This document shows, piece by piece, positions 48,603 through 60,764 of a stretch of 64,000 nucleotides of DNA. The translations under genes and the position numbers were made by a program. The notes beneath the pieces are model-generated. The model saw only the letters and a list, made by a program, of their open reading frames with translations, ran no database searches and had not been told where the DNA came from. Position 1 is the stretch's first letter. Every line of letters starts with the position of its first letter. This stretch comes from Podospora pseudoanserina. Taxonomy: Eukaryota > Ascomycota > Sordariomycetes > Sordariales > Podosporaceae. The stretch spans positions 3,658,001-3,722,000 of the forward strand of contig NC_085923.1 in assembly GCF_035222485.1 (NCBI RefSeq). The letters are read 5' to 3'.

Positions 48603-51600
48603 ATGGATCCGCCAGCTTCCTCTCCGGTCTCGGCAGCATGCGCTCATCTTGACAACTCGTTTGGCCCTCACGCCGGCGAGTGTCGAGGTGGATTCGACTT
48701 CACTCTATTTTTCGAAGAGACGATCCTCACAATCCTGCCCGCGGGACTCATCCTGCTCGTCTCACTTCCGAGAGTGTGGTTTATGTGGAGGAAAGCCAAG
48801 AAACTCACCAGTGGCAGTCACTTGGCAACTGTCAAAGTTGTATGTACTTTTCCCCGGCCTGGCTCTCCTGTTTGTCAGCACCAGAGTACCTTTGATGCTA
48901 ACAAATCATAATCTCATAGTCCATCTGGGTTGCGCTGGCTGTCCTTCAACTTGCAGCTCTGGTCCTCTGGTCAAGGCTCCCTTCCCCCGTCCGAACCCGG
49001 ACCACCCTGGCCGCTGCTGCCCTCACCTTTGTTTCCTCTCTTGCCCTCTCGCTGCTGTCCTACGCTGAGCACACTCGCAACGTACGACCGTCCTCCATCA
49101 TCGGTGCTTTTCTCTTTGCTACCCTCTTGTTTGACATTGCACGGGCACGAACCTTGTGGTTACGCGACCCGTATGTTGTTTCTCTGAACGAAGACGGTGA
49201 CTCGTTTGACATCAACAAGGAGAATTCCCTGGCTTACCTTGCCGTCACTGCTGTCGTGGTGAAGGGGTTCTTGCTTGTCATTGAAGCCTTGGGCAAACGA
49301 AGGGTGCTTCGACCCGAGTTTAGGGGCTATGGCTACGGACCCGAAGCGACAAGCGGCCTCTACAACCGGTCCTTTTTCTGGTGGCTCAATCCATTGTTTT
49401 GGAAGGGCTTCCAGAGAGGCCGGGTGTTGGATGTCGACAAGCGAGGTGACCTCCCTGAGCTGGACAAGCATCTTCAGGCCGGTTACAATTATCGGCGTTT
49501 GGGGAATGCATGGGCTGCCACTGTCTCTGGTAAGTCAGTCCTTCGACATGACCTTGCCCACAGCTGCTGACAGTGACACACAGGCGGTGCTAAGAAGACC
49601 AAGTCACCTTATGCTTTGTTGCTGACAGCATTTGGTGTCCTGAAATGGGTTGTCTTGAGCACAGTTCCTCCACGGGCTGCCCTCACAGCCCTCATGTTCT
49701 GCCAGCCATTTCTCATCAATCGCACCATCAGACTGTCACAGGAGCCCATCACCGATGAGAGCACTCAGATGGGCTACGGCCTCATTGGGGCCTACTTCTT
49801 CGTCTATGTCGGCATTGCGGTATGTTCCTCTCATCACATCACCCCACATTGTGTACCGATGCTAACATCTCATCAATGCGTAGGTTACCATGGGACAGTA
49901 CCAGCACAAGACATACCGTACCATCGCGATGGTTCGTGCAGGTCTCATCTCCATGATATATCACAAGACCAGCACTCTCAGTCTGAAGGACATTGATCCT
50001 GCTGCCTCCATGACGCTTATGAGTGCCGACATGGAGCGGATTGTGCAAGGATGGCAAACGATGCATGAGATTTGGTCCAACTCCATTGAAGTAGGCGTTG
50101 CCATCTTTCTGTTGGAGCGGCAACTGGGCATTGCATGTGTAGTTCCCGTGGCTTTGTCAATCTGTGAGTCAACGCGTGAATTTATCATTCGTAACGGTCA
50201 TGCTGACAGCATATTACAGTGTCATTGCTTGGCTCTATGGTAGCTATGAACTTCATCGTCTCCCGGCAAGCCATGTGGTTGGAGGCCATTGAACGGCGTA
50301 TTTCTGCCACATCAGCCATGTTATCATCCATGAAGGGCGTCAAGATGTGTGGTCTCAAGGACACATTGATGGCCAGCATGCAGAAGCTCCGGGTGGACGA
50401 GCTTTGCATCTCCAAGCGGTTCCGTAAACTGATCATCTGGAACATGGTATTTGGTGAGTCAACCCTGCCTTGAACCTCGCAATGCAACCAGTCGCTAACA
50501 CATGACAGCCTATGTGACCCAGGTCTTTGCACCCGTTCTGACGTTTGCCATCTTTTCCGTCCGCGCACGGGATACTGGTGATAGGACGTTGGACACAGCG
50601 CGCGTCTTCACAGCGCTGTCACTGTTTGCCCTGCTCTCGGAGCCTTTGGCATCCCTTGTCATGTCCTTAGCGACGTTTCTGGGGTCCGTGGGTAGTTTCA
50701 GCCGCATTCAAAACTTCCTCCAGTCTGATGAGAGAGAAGATCCCCGAAAACAGGACCCTCACATGGTCTCGTCTGAACACTCGCTCGATTTGGCTTTGCC
50801 AATCGTGGACATGGAGAAGCCTTCGCCCCATGCCATTGTTATCGAGAAAGGTGACTTTGGTTGGGATGCTGAAAAGTCTCCTATCCTGAGCGACATTACC
50901 TTGACTGTGCCATGGCGCCAGTTGACCATGGTGGTTGGGCCCGTTGGGTGCGGCAAGTCCACTCTGCTCCAGTCCATCTTGGGCGAGATTCCTTCACTGT
51001 CGGGCTCTGTTCACCTTGGCTCGACCAGTGTTGCCTACTGCTCTCAAGACCCTTGGCACATGAATGGCACCATTAGAGAAGCCATTCTCGGCACCGCCAA
51101 GTATGATCCCAAATGGTACGGAAGAGTTCTCCGCGCCTGTGCTCTTGGTCGTGATCTCAAAGAGCTTCCTCACGGTGACTCCTCTCGGATAGGATCCGGT
51201 GGAATCGCTCTCTCAGGTGGCCAGAGCCAACGCATCGCCTTGGCAAGAGCGGTCTATGCCCGCCGTGAGATTGTCATCTTGGATGATGTCCTCAGTGGTC
51301 TCGACACCTCAACCGAGAACCATGTTTTCCACAGTCTATTTGGTGTGAAAGGCATCTTCACAGAGACGAAAGCTACCGTCCTGCTTGTCTCCTCTTCGGT
51401 CAAAAGACTGCCTTACGCTGCGTATGTCGTTTGTCTTGATTCCAGCGGCACGATCAGTGCTCAAGGAACGTTTGACGAGCTCAACCACGCCGGCACTGGT
51501 TACGTGTCTACTTTCTCCCTCGCCTCTAGACCGGACTGGACTTTCAAGCCAGACGACGATCACTTCAGTGATGATGATGATACCACTGATGTTGATCGTC

Positions 51601-53628
51601 CAAAGGAGTTGCATGAGACCGACTGTGGGACTTCGGTCTCGGGCTCTTCCAGAGAGAGGATTTCCCATTCTCACAGTCCTGAAAGGGCTGCTTCTTCTTC
51701 GTCAGAGATCCAGACAGTGAATGAAGCTGACGCAATCAACACACTGGACTCGGGGAGACAGACTGGTGATGTGCAGATTTATACTTACTACATCAAGTCG
51801 GTGGGGCTGTGGCCGACCTTGATCTTTGTTTTGGGCATTGTTGCGTTTGTTTTTTGTATTTCGTTTCCGAGTGAGTTCCTACCTTGCCTGGTCCTTTCTT
51901 GCTTTGAGGCAAATACTAACACTATCATAGCTGTCTGGGTTCAATGGTGGGCTGCAGAAAATGAGATTCGCCCCAATGATAACCTGGGATATTGGATTGG
52001 CCTTTATGCCATGTTTGGAGGTATCGCCATTGTTGGTCTCACCATTGGCTGTTGGTATGTTATCCTTGCTATCGTCAGATTTGTCATGTGTACTGACCGG
52101 CAACAGGCAAATGATCATCAAGATGGTACCTCTGTCCGGAGAAAAGTTCCACCTGGCGCTCCTGAAGACCGTTCTGAGTGCACCCATGTCCTTCTTTGTC
52201 AAGACAGACACAGGCGTCACCATGAACCGCTTCAGCCAGGACTTGCAACTCATTGACATGGAGCTCCCCATCGCTGCCCTCAACACATTCACCACGTTGA
52301 TTCTTTGCATCGCGCAGATGGCGCTCATCGGTGTTGGCTCCATCTATGCGGCCATCTCCTTCCCCATCGTTCTCATCACACTCTACCTCGTCCAGAAGTT
52401 TTACCTTCGCACATCCCGCCAGATCCGATTGATCGATATTGAAACCAAGGCGCCATTGTATTCCTTATTTGAGGAGTCGCTCCGCGGAATTGCCACCATC
52501 CGCGCTTTCGGCTGGCAAGACGCCCTCGAGAAGAAGAATCACACCCTCCTCAACCGCTCCATGAAACCGTTCTACCTCATGTATGCCGTCCAACGCTGGC
52601 TTACGCTTGTCCTGGACCTTCTTGTTGCAGGCATCGCTGTTCTTCTCATTATCCTCGTTGTCAATCTCCGCGGTACTGTTGCGGCAGGTGGTGTTGGGCT
52701 CGCACTCCTGAATGTCATCCAGTTCAGCCAGAGCGTCAAACTTCTCGTCACATTTTGGACAACCCTTGAGACGCAAATTGGATCGGTAGCTCGCATCAAG
52801 AGCTTCACCAGCACCGCTGTCCCATCTGAGGACCTTCCCGGCGAAGATCAAACTCCACCACCAAACTGGCCTCAGAAGGGTGCCATTGAGATCAAGAATT
52901 TCACGGCCGCGTACAACGAGGGTGACTCAGACCCTGTACTCAAGAACATCTCTCTTTCCATCGCTGCCGGAGAAAAGGTTGCTATCTGCGGCCGAACAGG
53001 AAGCGGCAAGACCTGTCTTGTGTCTTCGCTCTTCCGCATGACCGCTACTCACGCTGGCTCCATCTGCATTGACGGGGTGGACACGTCCACGATTCCCCGT
53101 GAGGATGTCCGCCGCCGGTTGGTCGGTGTCCCGCAGCATCCTTTCCTCCTGAAAGGGCCTGTAAGACTCAACGCCGACCCTCTTGGTCAAGCCACGGATG
53201 CACAAATACAGACTGCACTCCAAGAGGTCAAAGTCTGGGATATTGTCAGCAGATCTGGCGGACTGGATGCCGACATTGACAGCCTCAATCTTTCGCAGGG
53301 GCAGAGGCAGCTGTTCTGTCTTGCTCGTGCAATAGTGCGGCCGGGGAATATCCTTGTCTTGGACGAGGCCACCAGTACCTTGGACGGGAAGACAGAGGAG
53401 ATGGTTCAAAGGTTGATTAGGAGGAAGTTTTGCGACTACACCATCCTTGCTGTGGCGCACAGGCTCGATACCATTATGGATTTTGACAAGGTGGTTGTGC
53501 TAGATAAGGGTAAGGTGGTCGAGTTTGATCGTCCTTGGAAACTGGTGGAGGAGGAAGGGGAAGGGGGCATGTTTAAGAAGCTGTGGTTGAAGAGCGTGGA
53601 GGAGGATATTGAGGATGTTCCGGAATGA
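48603..53628 (+). CDS. ABC transporter, ABCC (MRP-like) full transporter
   Basis: Predicted ATP-driven exporter, probably of the NRPS product. Exons join(48603..48839,48920..49529,49584..49819,49884..50163,50220..50453,50509..51870,51931..52054,52107..53628) give 1,534 residues, normal for fungal ABCC proteins. An N-terminal five-helix-type extension (TMD0) precedes two TMD-NBD halves. NBD1 has GPVGCGKST (near 676), LSGGQSQR (near 767) and ILDDVLSGLD, with the ABCC-typical Asp in place of the catalytic Glu. NBD2 has GRTGSGKT (near 1322), LSQGQRQ (near 1422) and LVLDEATS and should be the hydrolytic site. An acidic Ser-rich linker joins the halves. It is divergent from the NRPS across a shared promoter. 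The seven introns are 52-80 nt and all phases agree. Confidence 0.92.
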
Positions 53629-54082
53629 AGGACACCTCGGTGACTTTGGGATGAAACGGGGATCATTAGTTGGTGATGTTTTTCATTGGTGCGGATATTG
53701 TCTCTAGCTGTAGATACCTCGATTTGAGTTTATGAGTTTATGTAACAATGAATTTCAGTCAACATGTCGCTAGACCGAGACAGCGGATAGAGAGGTGGGT
53801 CGTGTCTTGGGCTTGCCAACACAATTCGGGAACCTGGAACAGGGGCCGGGGCCGGAGATATGGCAAATTTGGCGGGGTAATGACGGATTAAAGTGGGGGG
53901 CGGGGAGCTGGAGGGGCTGCTTATTTCGTGCTCAGCAGTGCTTGTCGAAAATAAATAGAAAGCAAGAGATCGTGATCGACGCCTGTTCAGAAACACTTGA
54001 AGCAGACACGCTCAGCCCTCCATCTCTCCTCCTGTTCCTTCGCTGCAAAAGCATCAGCTCGAATCCCCACAACCCCTGTACA
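53629..54082. other. Intergenic, ABC transporter 3' region and hydrolase promoter
   Basis: About 450 bases between two plus-strand genes. I see no coding potential; a purine-rich segment (53800-53900) precedes the pyrimidine-rich 5' leader of the hydrolase. Confidence 0.5.
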
Positions 54083-54969
54083 ATGGCGTCCAATCCTCCC
54101 GCGAAATGCTGCACCATTGGTGTCAAGCACGAGTAAGCATCAACCCGACACAGCACAGTGCGCCATCGCTGACCGCGCGCCTATTCTTTTCAAGAGGTGA
54201 AACCACAGGCCAATCCATCAAAGTAGCCAACAAGCATGACGCCTACCTCGCGACGCCCACCGCCGACAAGGCCCACAGGGGTGCTGGCATCCTCCTTATC
54301 CCCGACGTCATCGGTATTTGGAAAAACAGCAAGTTGATCGCCGACCAGTTTGCTGCCAATGGATACTTGACCTTGTTGATCGACGTGTTCAATGGCGACG
54401 CGCTGCCCCTGAACCGCTCAGGGCCCTTTGACTTCAACGCGTGGTTGACCAAGGGCTCTGATGGAAACAACCCTCACACAAAGGAGGCTGTCGATCCTAT
54501 TGTTGAAGATGCGATCAAGGCACTCAAGGAAGAATACGGGGTGGAGAAGCTGGGGGCTGTTGGGTATTGCTTCGGTGCCAAGGTAGACCCGCTCACTTTG
54601 TTCGAAATCATGCCAGCTGCGTGCGGAGTGCTAACACGTGGAATGCAGTATGTCGTCAGACATTACAAGGATGGCATCAAGGTCGGTTATGCTGCCCACC
54701 CCTCGTTTGTCGAGGAGGACGAGTTGGCTGCTATTCAGGGCCCTTTCAGCATTGCTGCGGCCGAAACTGACTCCATCTTCCCTGCCGAGAAGCGCCACAG
54801 GAGCGAGGAGATTCTGCAAAAGACTGGTCAACCGTACCAGATCAACCTCTACTCTGGCGTTGAACATGGCTTTGCTGTCAGAGGGGACCCGAACAAGAAG
54901 GCGACGAGGTATGCCAAGGAGCAGGCCTTCTTGCAGGCGGTCACCTGGTTTGACAACTATTTGCTCTAG
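54083..54969 (+). CDS. Dienelactone hydrolase family protein
   Basis: Predicted cytosolic alpha/beta hydrolase that opens lactone or enol-lactone rings. Exons join(54083..54132,54195..54582,54649..54969) give 252 residues, the usual family size. The second intron (66 nt) contains no stop, but removing it joins GYCFGAK to YVV as in relatives. The nucleophile elbow GYCFGAK (Cys near 141) and GVEHGF (His near 219) mark the Cys-Asp-His triad; the Asp is probably in AAETDSIFP. The start MASNPPAKCCTIGVKHEG is typical of fungal members. It may be general metabolism rather than part of the peptide pathway. Confidence 0.88.
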
Positions 54970-55223
54970 ATGAAGTCGGATAATGTTATAGCCAAAGCCT
55001 GTATGATGACCTGTCACAATACACCTTTAAGGTGTCAGCGTAAACACATCTCACAACTAAACCACAACTTTTGATGTATTGATAAAGTGTGATGTGGATA
55101 TGTTAAAATATGTTCGATTGCTGATTGACTATTGGTTCTTTTCTTTTGCAACAGTTTGGGGGGGCTGGCCTGGGACCAATTTCGGTCGGAGTATTTACCT
55201 TAGGTACCAGGTAATCCAGCCCC

Positions 55224-57659
55224 TCAACGTAGTCGACAGCGGGTGTGTCGGGCAAGAATGAGAGCCAACAGAAAGACGGAATACAGAAACGAAACCCAAG
55301 CCGCAGTTATCACAATCCCACCCGCCTTCCCACCATCTTCTCTTCGCAGCCCCACCATCATCAGATCATCTGGAAGACGCATATCATAGTCTAAAAGTCC
55401 CACAGATATTTGTATCATGCTGATAGGAAAGGCCGCGGAGACCGAAATGCATATAACCCAGTATTTATGGCTTCTAGTCCAGCGCCAGAGTCCCCGCCAA
55501 ACACCAACACTCCTACACAGGATGACGTCCACAAAAGATATTTGACCACCTTTCAAACCGTTGTTTGTAGCCTGGTTGAGTTGGCCGTTGGCCATTTGTA
55601 ACGGTGATTCAATCTCTATGATCTGAAGTTCGAGTGTGGTGGTCTCAGCCAGAAAAAGGACCGACTTCCACTTTCTGGGCACCTTTGCCTCTGCGTTGGA
55701 AAGCAAGTTCCAGCAGGCATTAGCCCACAGTAAACAGACACTCAGAGTCCAAATCAGGAGGGCGGCGAGTACTAGGCACAATTGAACGTAGGAGAAGCCC
55801 CATCGGTACCGCTATTTGGAATTTCGATCAGCTACATGCTGTGTAAAACAGTAAAGGACAAGGTTGACAGAATTTAGTTTCTACGTGTACTCTTCTTTTA
55901 TGAAAGGTTGACATACCCCTGTAGTTGGTTGACAAGAGCCGTACTGAGCGACCGCAGTACGGAATGCCCAAAAAGCGACCCATAGAAGCCATACCTTCCG
56001 ACATACTCAGCGGCCGGGTCTCTGACTATGCCTTCTTCAAAGCCTGCTTCCCCGATCATGGGACAGGCCGTTCTAAGCTGGTAGAACATGTGGTCTAACA
56101 GGGGATCGCCTTGAAACCATTTCAACCACAATAGGGGAAATAAATCACGGACGCCCGTAAAGGAATCGATGGCTCTCTTACCTACCTTTGCTGGATAACA
56201 TGGTGAGAGTTCGTTGTCTCCACTAAACATCCATGGGCACCACAAAATGTTTGGTCCGATTGATCCGCTCGCCGTCATGAGTAACGTATGCAATGGGTCC
56301 AAATTCGGCAAATCGTATATAATTGCCTGTCTCTTGTTCAACGACGAACGATTCGGTGCTAGCAGCGTAGCCAGTCATGGCGCTGGTAAGAGTGGGGAAT
56401 GCCAAAATGAGTGTCAGTGACATGACGATGAAGGCAATAGCCACCCTTGATTGAACTATACAGTAGAAGGTCCTGTTACTGAGAGGACAGTAGATTGCGT
56501 CAATGGATGGCTCCTGGCGTAAGTAAATCATCCAGAATGTGCAATAGGAGACAGATCCGGTTTCAAGTGTTGTTGCTATATAGTCGGATAAAACGCGCCA
56601 TAAGAGGCACGAAATCAAGAGCTGACCTAGACGCCCGACTAACCACACACGGAGTTAGGAGGCCTCACATTGCTAAATCAGCCGGTTTCGGGGGAATATT
56701 TACTAGGTCCCATGCAATATCAAGAACTTTGGCCTGAGCGAACGTAAAACTTCCTCTGTATGTGATTTGAAAAAAGCCGGACTGAGACCACCAATTGTAA
56801 CCTGTGCTCACAGGAATGAACGTGCCATCAGGGCGATAAGCAGTCGGGTTGGCAATTCAACAAGCCCATAACGGAAGACCAATCGTGAGTGAGACTAACA
56901 ACGAAAACCAGAGAAGAAACGAAAACCAGAGAAGGAACGAAAACCAGAGAAGGAACGAAGACCATAGAGCTAGACGAAGCCAATGGTATTTGGTAGTGAC
57001 CTCATCAGCCACCGGTGTTTTTGCAGAGATGTTCGACGGCGATGGCACGTAAGAATTTCCAGCGGTTGCCGCCGTAGAGCAGGACCTTGCATTTGTACTC
57101 ATACTCTCATGGTATAAACGACGGGGTCAACCTTTCAAAGAGGAGACATAGACAGGTATGTGATAGTGAACCGAGCGGCGAACGGGGAACCCTTTTCCCT
57201 TTCCATGTTCGAGCCGGGGGCCGGCGTAAGACTGGCACATGTTGCCTGAGTGCAAGATGTAACATCAATAATTATCTCACCTGGAACATAGCAAGCAAAA
57301 TCGCTTCTCGCATTGTTGAATCAGCCGTAACGGTATGCACAACGTTGGACAGAGGAAAGCCACAAATTGATGCCCGCAATGTTGTTTCAAGATTAAGGCA
57401 CAGCTGAGAAGAGAAGGCAGTGTTGAAAGCGTCGATGCCTACCCTATCTACCTACCTTATTTACGTGCGGACAGCACCGATCAGCATACATGTAGGGAAG
57501 GCAGCTACGGCAGGCACCGCCACTTTTGAGATGTCGGTAGATAACACACTGCATGTAAGATAGGTAGGCAAGTCTCTGACCTTTGTAAGCACCAGATGTA
57601 ACCTGATAACTAACCTGGAAGTTACCTGCATTGTTCGAGGCTTCGAGCCAGAGATTCAT
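55224..57659 (-). CDS. Fungal multi-pass membrane protein, uncharacterised; gene model incomplete
   Basis: The region encodes, in several exons, a membrane protein of a family I recall as common but uncharacterised in filamentous ascomycetes. Supported exons include 57615-57659 (MNLWLEASNNAGNFQ), 57281-57403 (LCLNLETTLRASICGFP), a part around 56857-57102, NPTAYRPDGTFIPVSTGYNWW with FTFAQAKVLDIAWDL (about 56740-56860), GRLGQLLISC with FGPIAYVTHDG (56223-56640), and RYRWGFSYVQLCLVLAALLIW to the end at 55224. At least four hydrophobic helices are seen. One junction (WDL to VGRLGQ, about 56640-56720) cannot be joined with a canonical intron in phase, so a single-base lesion or pseudogenisation is possible. 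No function can be given. Confidence 0.55.
56901..56967 (-). repeat. 18-bp minisatellite within membrane-protein gene
   Basis: Three near-perfect copies of an 18-bp unit (56901-56918, 56919-56936, 56937-56954; units 2 and 3 identical, unit 1 one base different) are followed by a degenerate partial copy. In the minus-strand gene each unit encodes the hexapeptide SFLLWF, so the array builds a hydrophobic helix. Being in frame (18 = 6 codons), copy-number changes would not break the protein. Confidence 0.9.
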
Positions 57660-58216
57660 GGTGTTGGGGCGGAAGGGACTCGACTATAGCGGCTGCAACA
57701 GACCATCGAGAGGACTTTCCCACCTTGGCTCGGTGTACCATATCGGACCCTGCATCTAGTCATCACCCACAATCATGAGCCACTGGAACTTCACGTGGAA
57801 CCATTTCGCACTGATTCCTGGGATTGCGACCAGTTGGCAAACTACCTAGGGTCTTTGGCATGCAGGTGATGCCAGACCAAATTGGGAAAAACGCGAACAC
57901 TTCGCACATGAGTAAGTATAAGAACCATTGTTGTCTCTATCTCATGATAGGTAAGGTAGGTTAACCATGACTTGATTATTTACATCGCGTCCATTTTATG
58001 CATGGAGTAGACACTAACGCGTGTCATATGCTAGAACAAAGTATGCGTCAAGTCCCATTCACAAGCTCGGCTATCGCCAAAACCGTTTCCTCTTGTGATA
58101 CATCATATGTACTAGGTAGGTCCCTTGTTTTCTGGCCGACCCAAATCTCCCACCTTCACTGTAGCCATCGTTGATTCCTCCGTACATGACCAAAGCATAA
58201 AAGAATGTGCATCATT
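57660..58216. other. Intergenic, no gene recognised
   Basis: About 560 bases between two minus-strand genes. No coding signal; it should contain the promoter of the membrane-protein gene and the 3' region of the methyltransferase. Confidence 0.5.
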
Positions 58217-59714
58217 CTAGGCTTCCGCGTCGCCAACAGCTTGCTCATCAAGCGGCTTTTGTGTCCATACCGTTGAGCTAAGCCGAGTCAAACGTTAGCA
58301 AATCTGCAGCCAAAAGTAGAAAGTGGGTTCAAACTTACCACCCATAATAGGCATGATAGTTGGGGTTGGCCAACGCGCTCCTCATCTTGCTGCACAAAAC
58401 CTGCACCTCCTCAAACTTCCACCCCAAGATCTTCACCGCAAGGTAAAGAACATACCCCTCCAGCCCTTCCAAGCAGCTTTGCTTGTTAAAGGCTCCGACC
58501 TCTTTCCATTTCTTGTCCTTTGGCCATGTCCCCAAGGGCAACTTGTAATGCTCGACGTTGAACGGCCCAGGAAAGCCTGCTTCTTTCATCCACTCGGCAT
58601 TCTTGCCCTTGTCGGACACCAAAAAGGTGCGGCCGATTTTCTCACCAGCTTCGGCAAAAATCCTGTTCCAGATGGCGTAAGGGTGTTTTGGATCCTCGAT
58701 GGGGATGGAGCCGTCGTCGGAGGCGATGCGGATGGTGAAGTCGGTGTGCTCGAGCCAGCCGCCGGGCTTGAGGCAGCGGTAGGCTTGGCGGTAGAGTTTG
58801 GGCCAGTCTTCGATGGAGCCGATGAGGAAGCGGAGGTGAACGAGGTCGAACTTGTCAGCGGAGAAGGTCCAGTCCAAGGAGGCGTCATCAAGCTCGAAAC
58901 GGCAGTTGGGGGGCGTCCATGTTGGCTGTATATTTTTTTTTGTAAGTATTTTGGTCATGAAACATGGGCTACCGCATGAAGTGGTGGACACACCTGGATG
59001 GGAGAAAGATCAGTGCCGATGACTTCGGCGGCGGGAAATTGGTCCGCGCAGTCCCTTTTCATCATGTCAATATTGTGGTTCCCGAGTAGGAGTTGCAAGA
59101 TAAACTTACAAGGCCCAAATACCGGTTCCGGTGCCCACGTCAAGAACAGCATCTGGGTCTTCAACTGGTGACCGGAAAAGCGAGTTGTTGTGGATCAGAT
59201 ACATCATGTGGTGGCTGCATGTGCGTCAGTAATAAGCCCCATTCCCTAGCGATCAGATCTGATTAACAAGAAAAGCAGGTATAAACATACTGCAAGTCCA
59301 ACCCATCATTTTGCTTGTCATCATTAGGTGCCCAGTACTCGGCCTCCTTGAAATTCTGATATGTGCGTCCATGAATCTCACGGTACTGCAAGATGGAAGA
59401 GCTGAGAGACGCGGTGGAAGATTCGGCACTGAAACAGTAAATTTTAGCAACTGGCGCATATTACCACTCGTCGACAATTGTGGGTGGTCGGTGGACATAC
59501 TATCCAATGGCAGAGTCACCATCACCTTGAACCTCGGTTTCAAACTCGGGATCCTGGACAATTGGTCAGCTTTTAGGGAGCGAGACATTGGTAAACTCGT
59601 CACACTCACCACAATGATGGGCGCGGCCTCCTCTCCGTGCGTGCCCGCTTCGGCGGCTGCCGCCGGTGGGCTCGAAGGAGCAGCGGGCGAAGATGGCGGC
59701 TTAGAAGACCCCAT
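58217..59714 (-). CDS. SAM-dependent methyltransferase, LaeA-like
   Basis: Predicted class I methyltransferase of the fungal LaeA/UMTA-like family. Some members are regulators of secondary metabolism; others methylate small molecules. Exons complement(join(58217..58277,58339..58925,58994..59054,59110..59214,59291..59428,59501..59553,59610..59714)) give 369 residues; all six introns (55-76 nt) agree in phase. The N-terminus is Pro/Ala-rich. Then come DPEFETE, YREIHGRTY, LDLHHHMMYL, motif I DVGTGTGIWALD (near 125), VIGTDLSPIQP, FDLVHLRFL and LKPGGWLEHTD. The last small exon gives VWTQKPLDEQ, the family's usual ending. A role as cluster tailoring enzyme is possible but not shown. Confidence 0.85.
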
Positions 59715-60764
59715 CTCGGCGGTAATGGCACTCCGAATCCGTTGGGAGCACAGAGGCGTATTTGTGTAATGTGAGGTGCCAGTCGGACTTTTTAGACGAG
59801 ATGCGGCGATGTGGTTGTACGGCGTTGGTGTGGAGTGGGCCGGGGGACGATCAAGCCTGCGGAAGAGGCGGCGGCGCGGGCGGGAATGGCTCGGAAACGC
59901 GAACGGGACGACAGGTTGTGTAACGTGAGAAGTCGACGACGAGATGGATTGAAAAGACGGCCTTTTCTCTCGCCAGCAGCGGGGTTTCGGAGCGACAGTG
60001 GGTGTGCTACAGCTTCCAGAAGGGAGGAATGATCCGTTCCGATTTCCGATAGTGTGAAGACCCCTGCCGTGACCCCCGCTGGAGTTGGTTTGTGATGTGG
60101 TGAACAATCCTTGCAGCGAGTCCGACAGGATGCGATTTGTCAGGAGGTTTCCCTTATTCGGGACGCAAGACAAGCAGATGCAGACTACTTGTGTATTGCC
60201 CAAGTCTTGTCCAATAGGATGCTTTCGCGGCCTCGACTTGCAGGTGCAGCAAACTGGTATGCGCGCAGGTAGGTATTCCTTTTGGTCCACGTGCATAATG
60301 CTACCCTGCTCAGCGTGCGAAATATGTCCTGTTCTGTCATGTCAAGACGCTTGAAGACGGGGTTTAGAACTGGCATTAAGGCTGGCTCTATTAGTAACGT
60401 TAGACTTATCATTTTCTTGCCAACACAACTGCCCTGCACCTTCTTGATGAACCTGGACTCGAGAGCAAAGCGGTTCTGTTGATTATCTAGACCCTGATCA
60501 ATCAGAAGGCAGCGGAACGGTTCAGGGGCTCAGGGGTGGGCTTCAAGGGGCTCAGCAGCGGTTGGTGTCCCCCCCTGTGTCCATCTCCAAATGCCATTGG
60601 CCAAAATCACCAACATGCCTGCTTTTTTTTCCAGCTTTTTGGAATTGTCCACATCAAAATGGAGAATAAAATACATCTTTGTCATCATAAAGAGCTACCG
60701 TGCAACTCCCCACGCTCCCACGCTCCTCGAACCACTGATCCGCTTCGTCAACATTCGACTGCCA
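59715..60764. other. Intergenic, no gene recognised
   Basis: About 1.05 kb between the methyltransferase start and the P450 end, both on the minus strand. Open frames are short and unsupported. It should contain the methyltransferase promoter and the P450 3' region. Confidence 0.5.
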
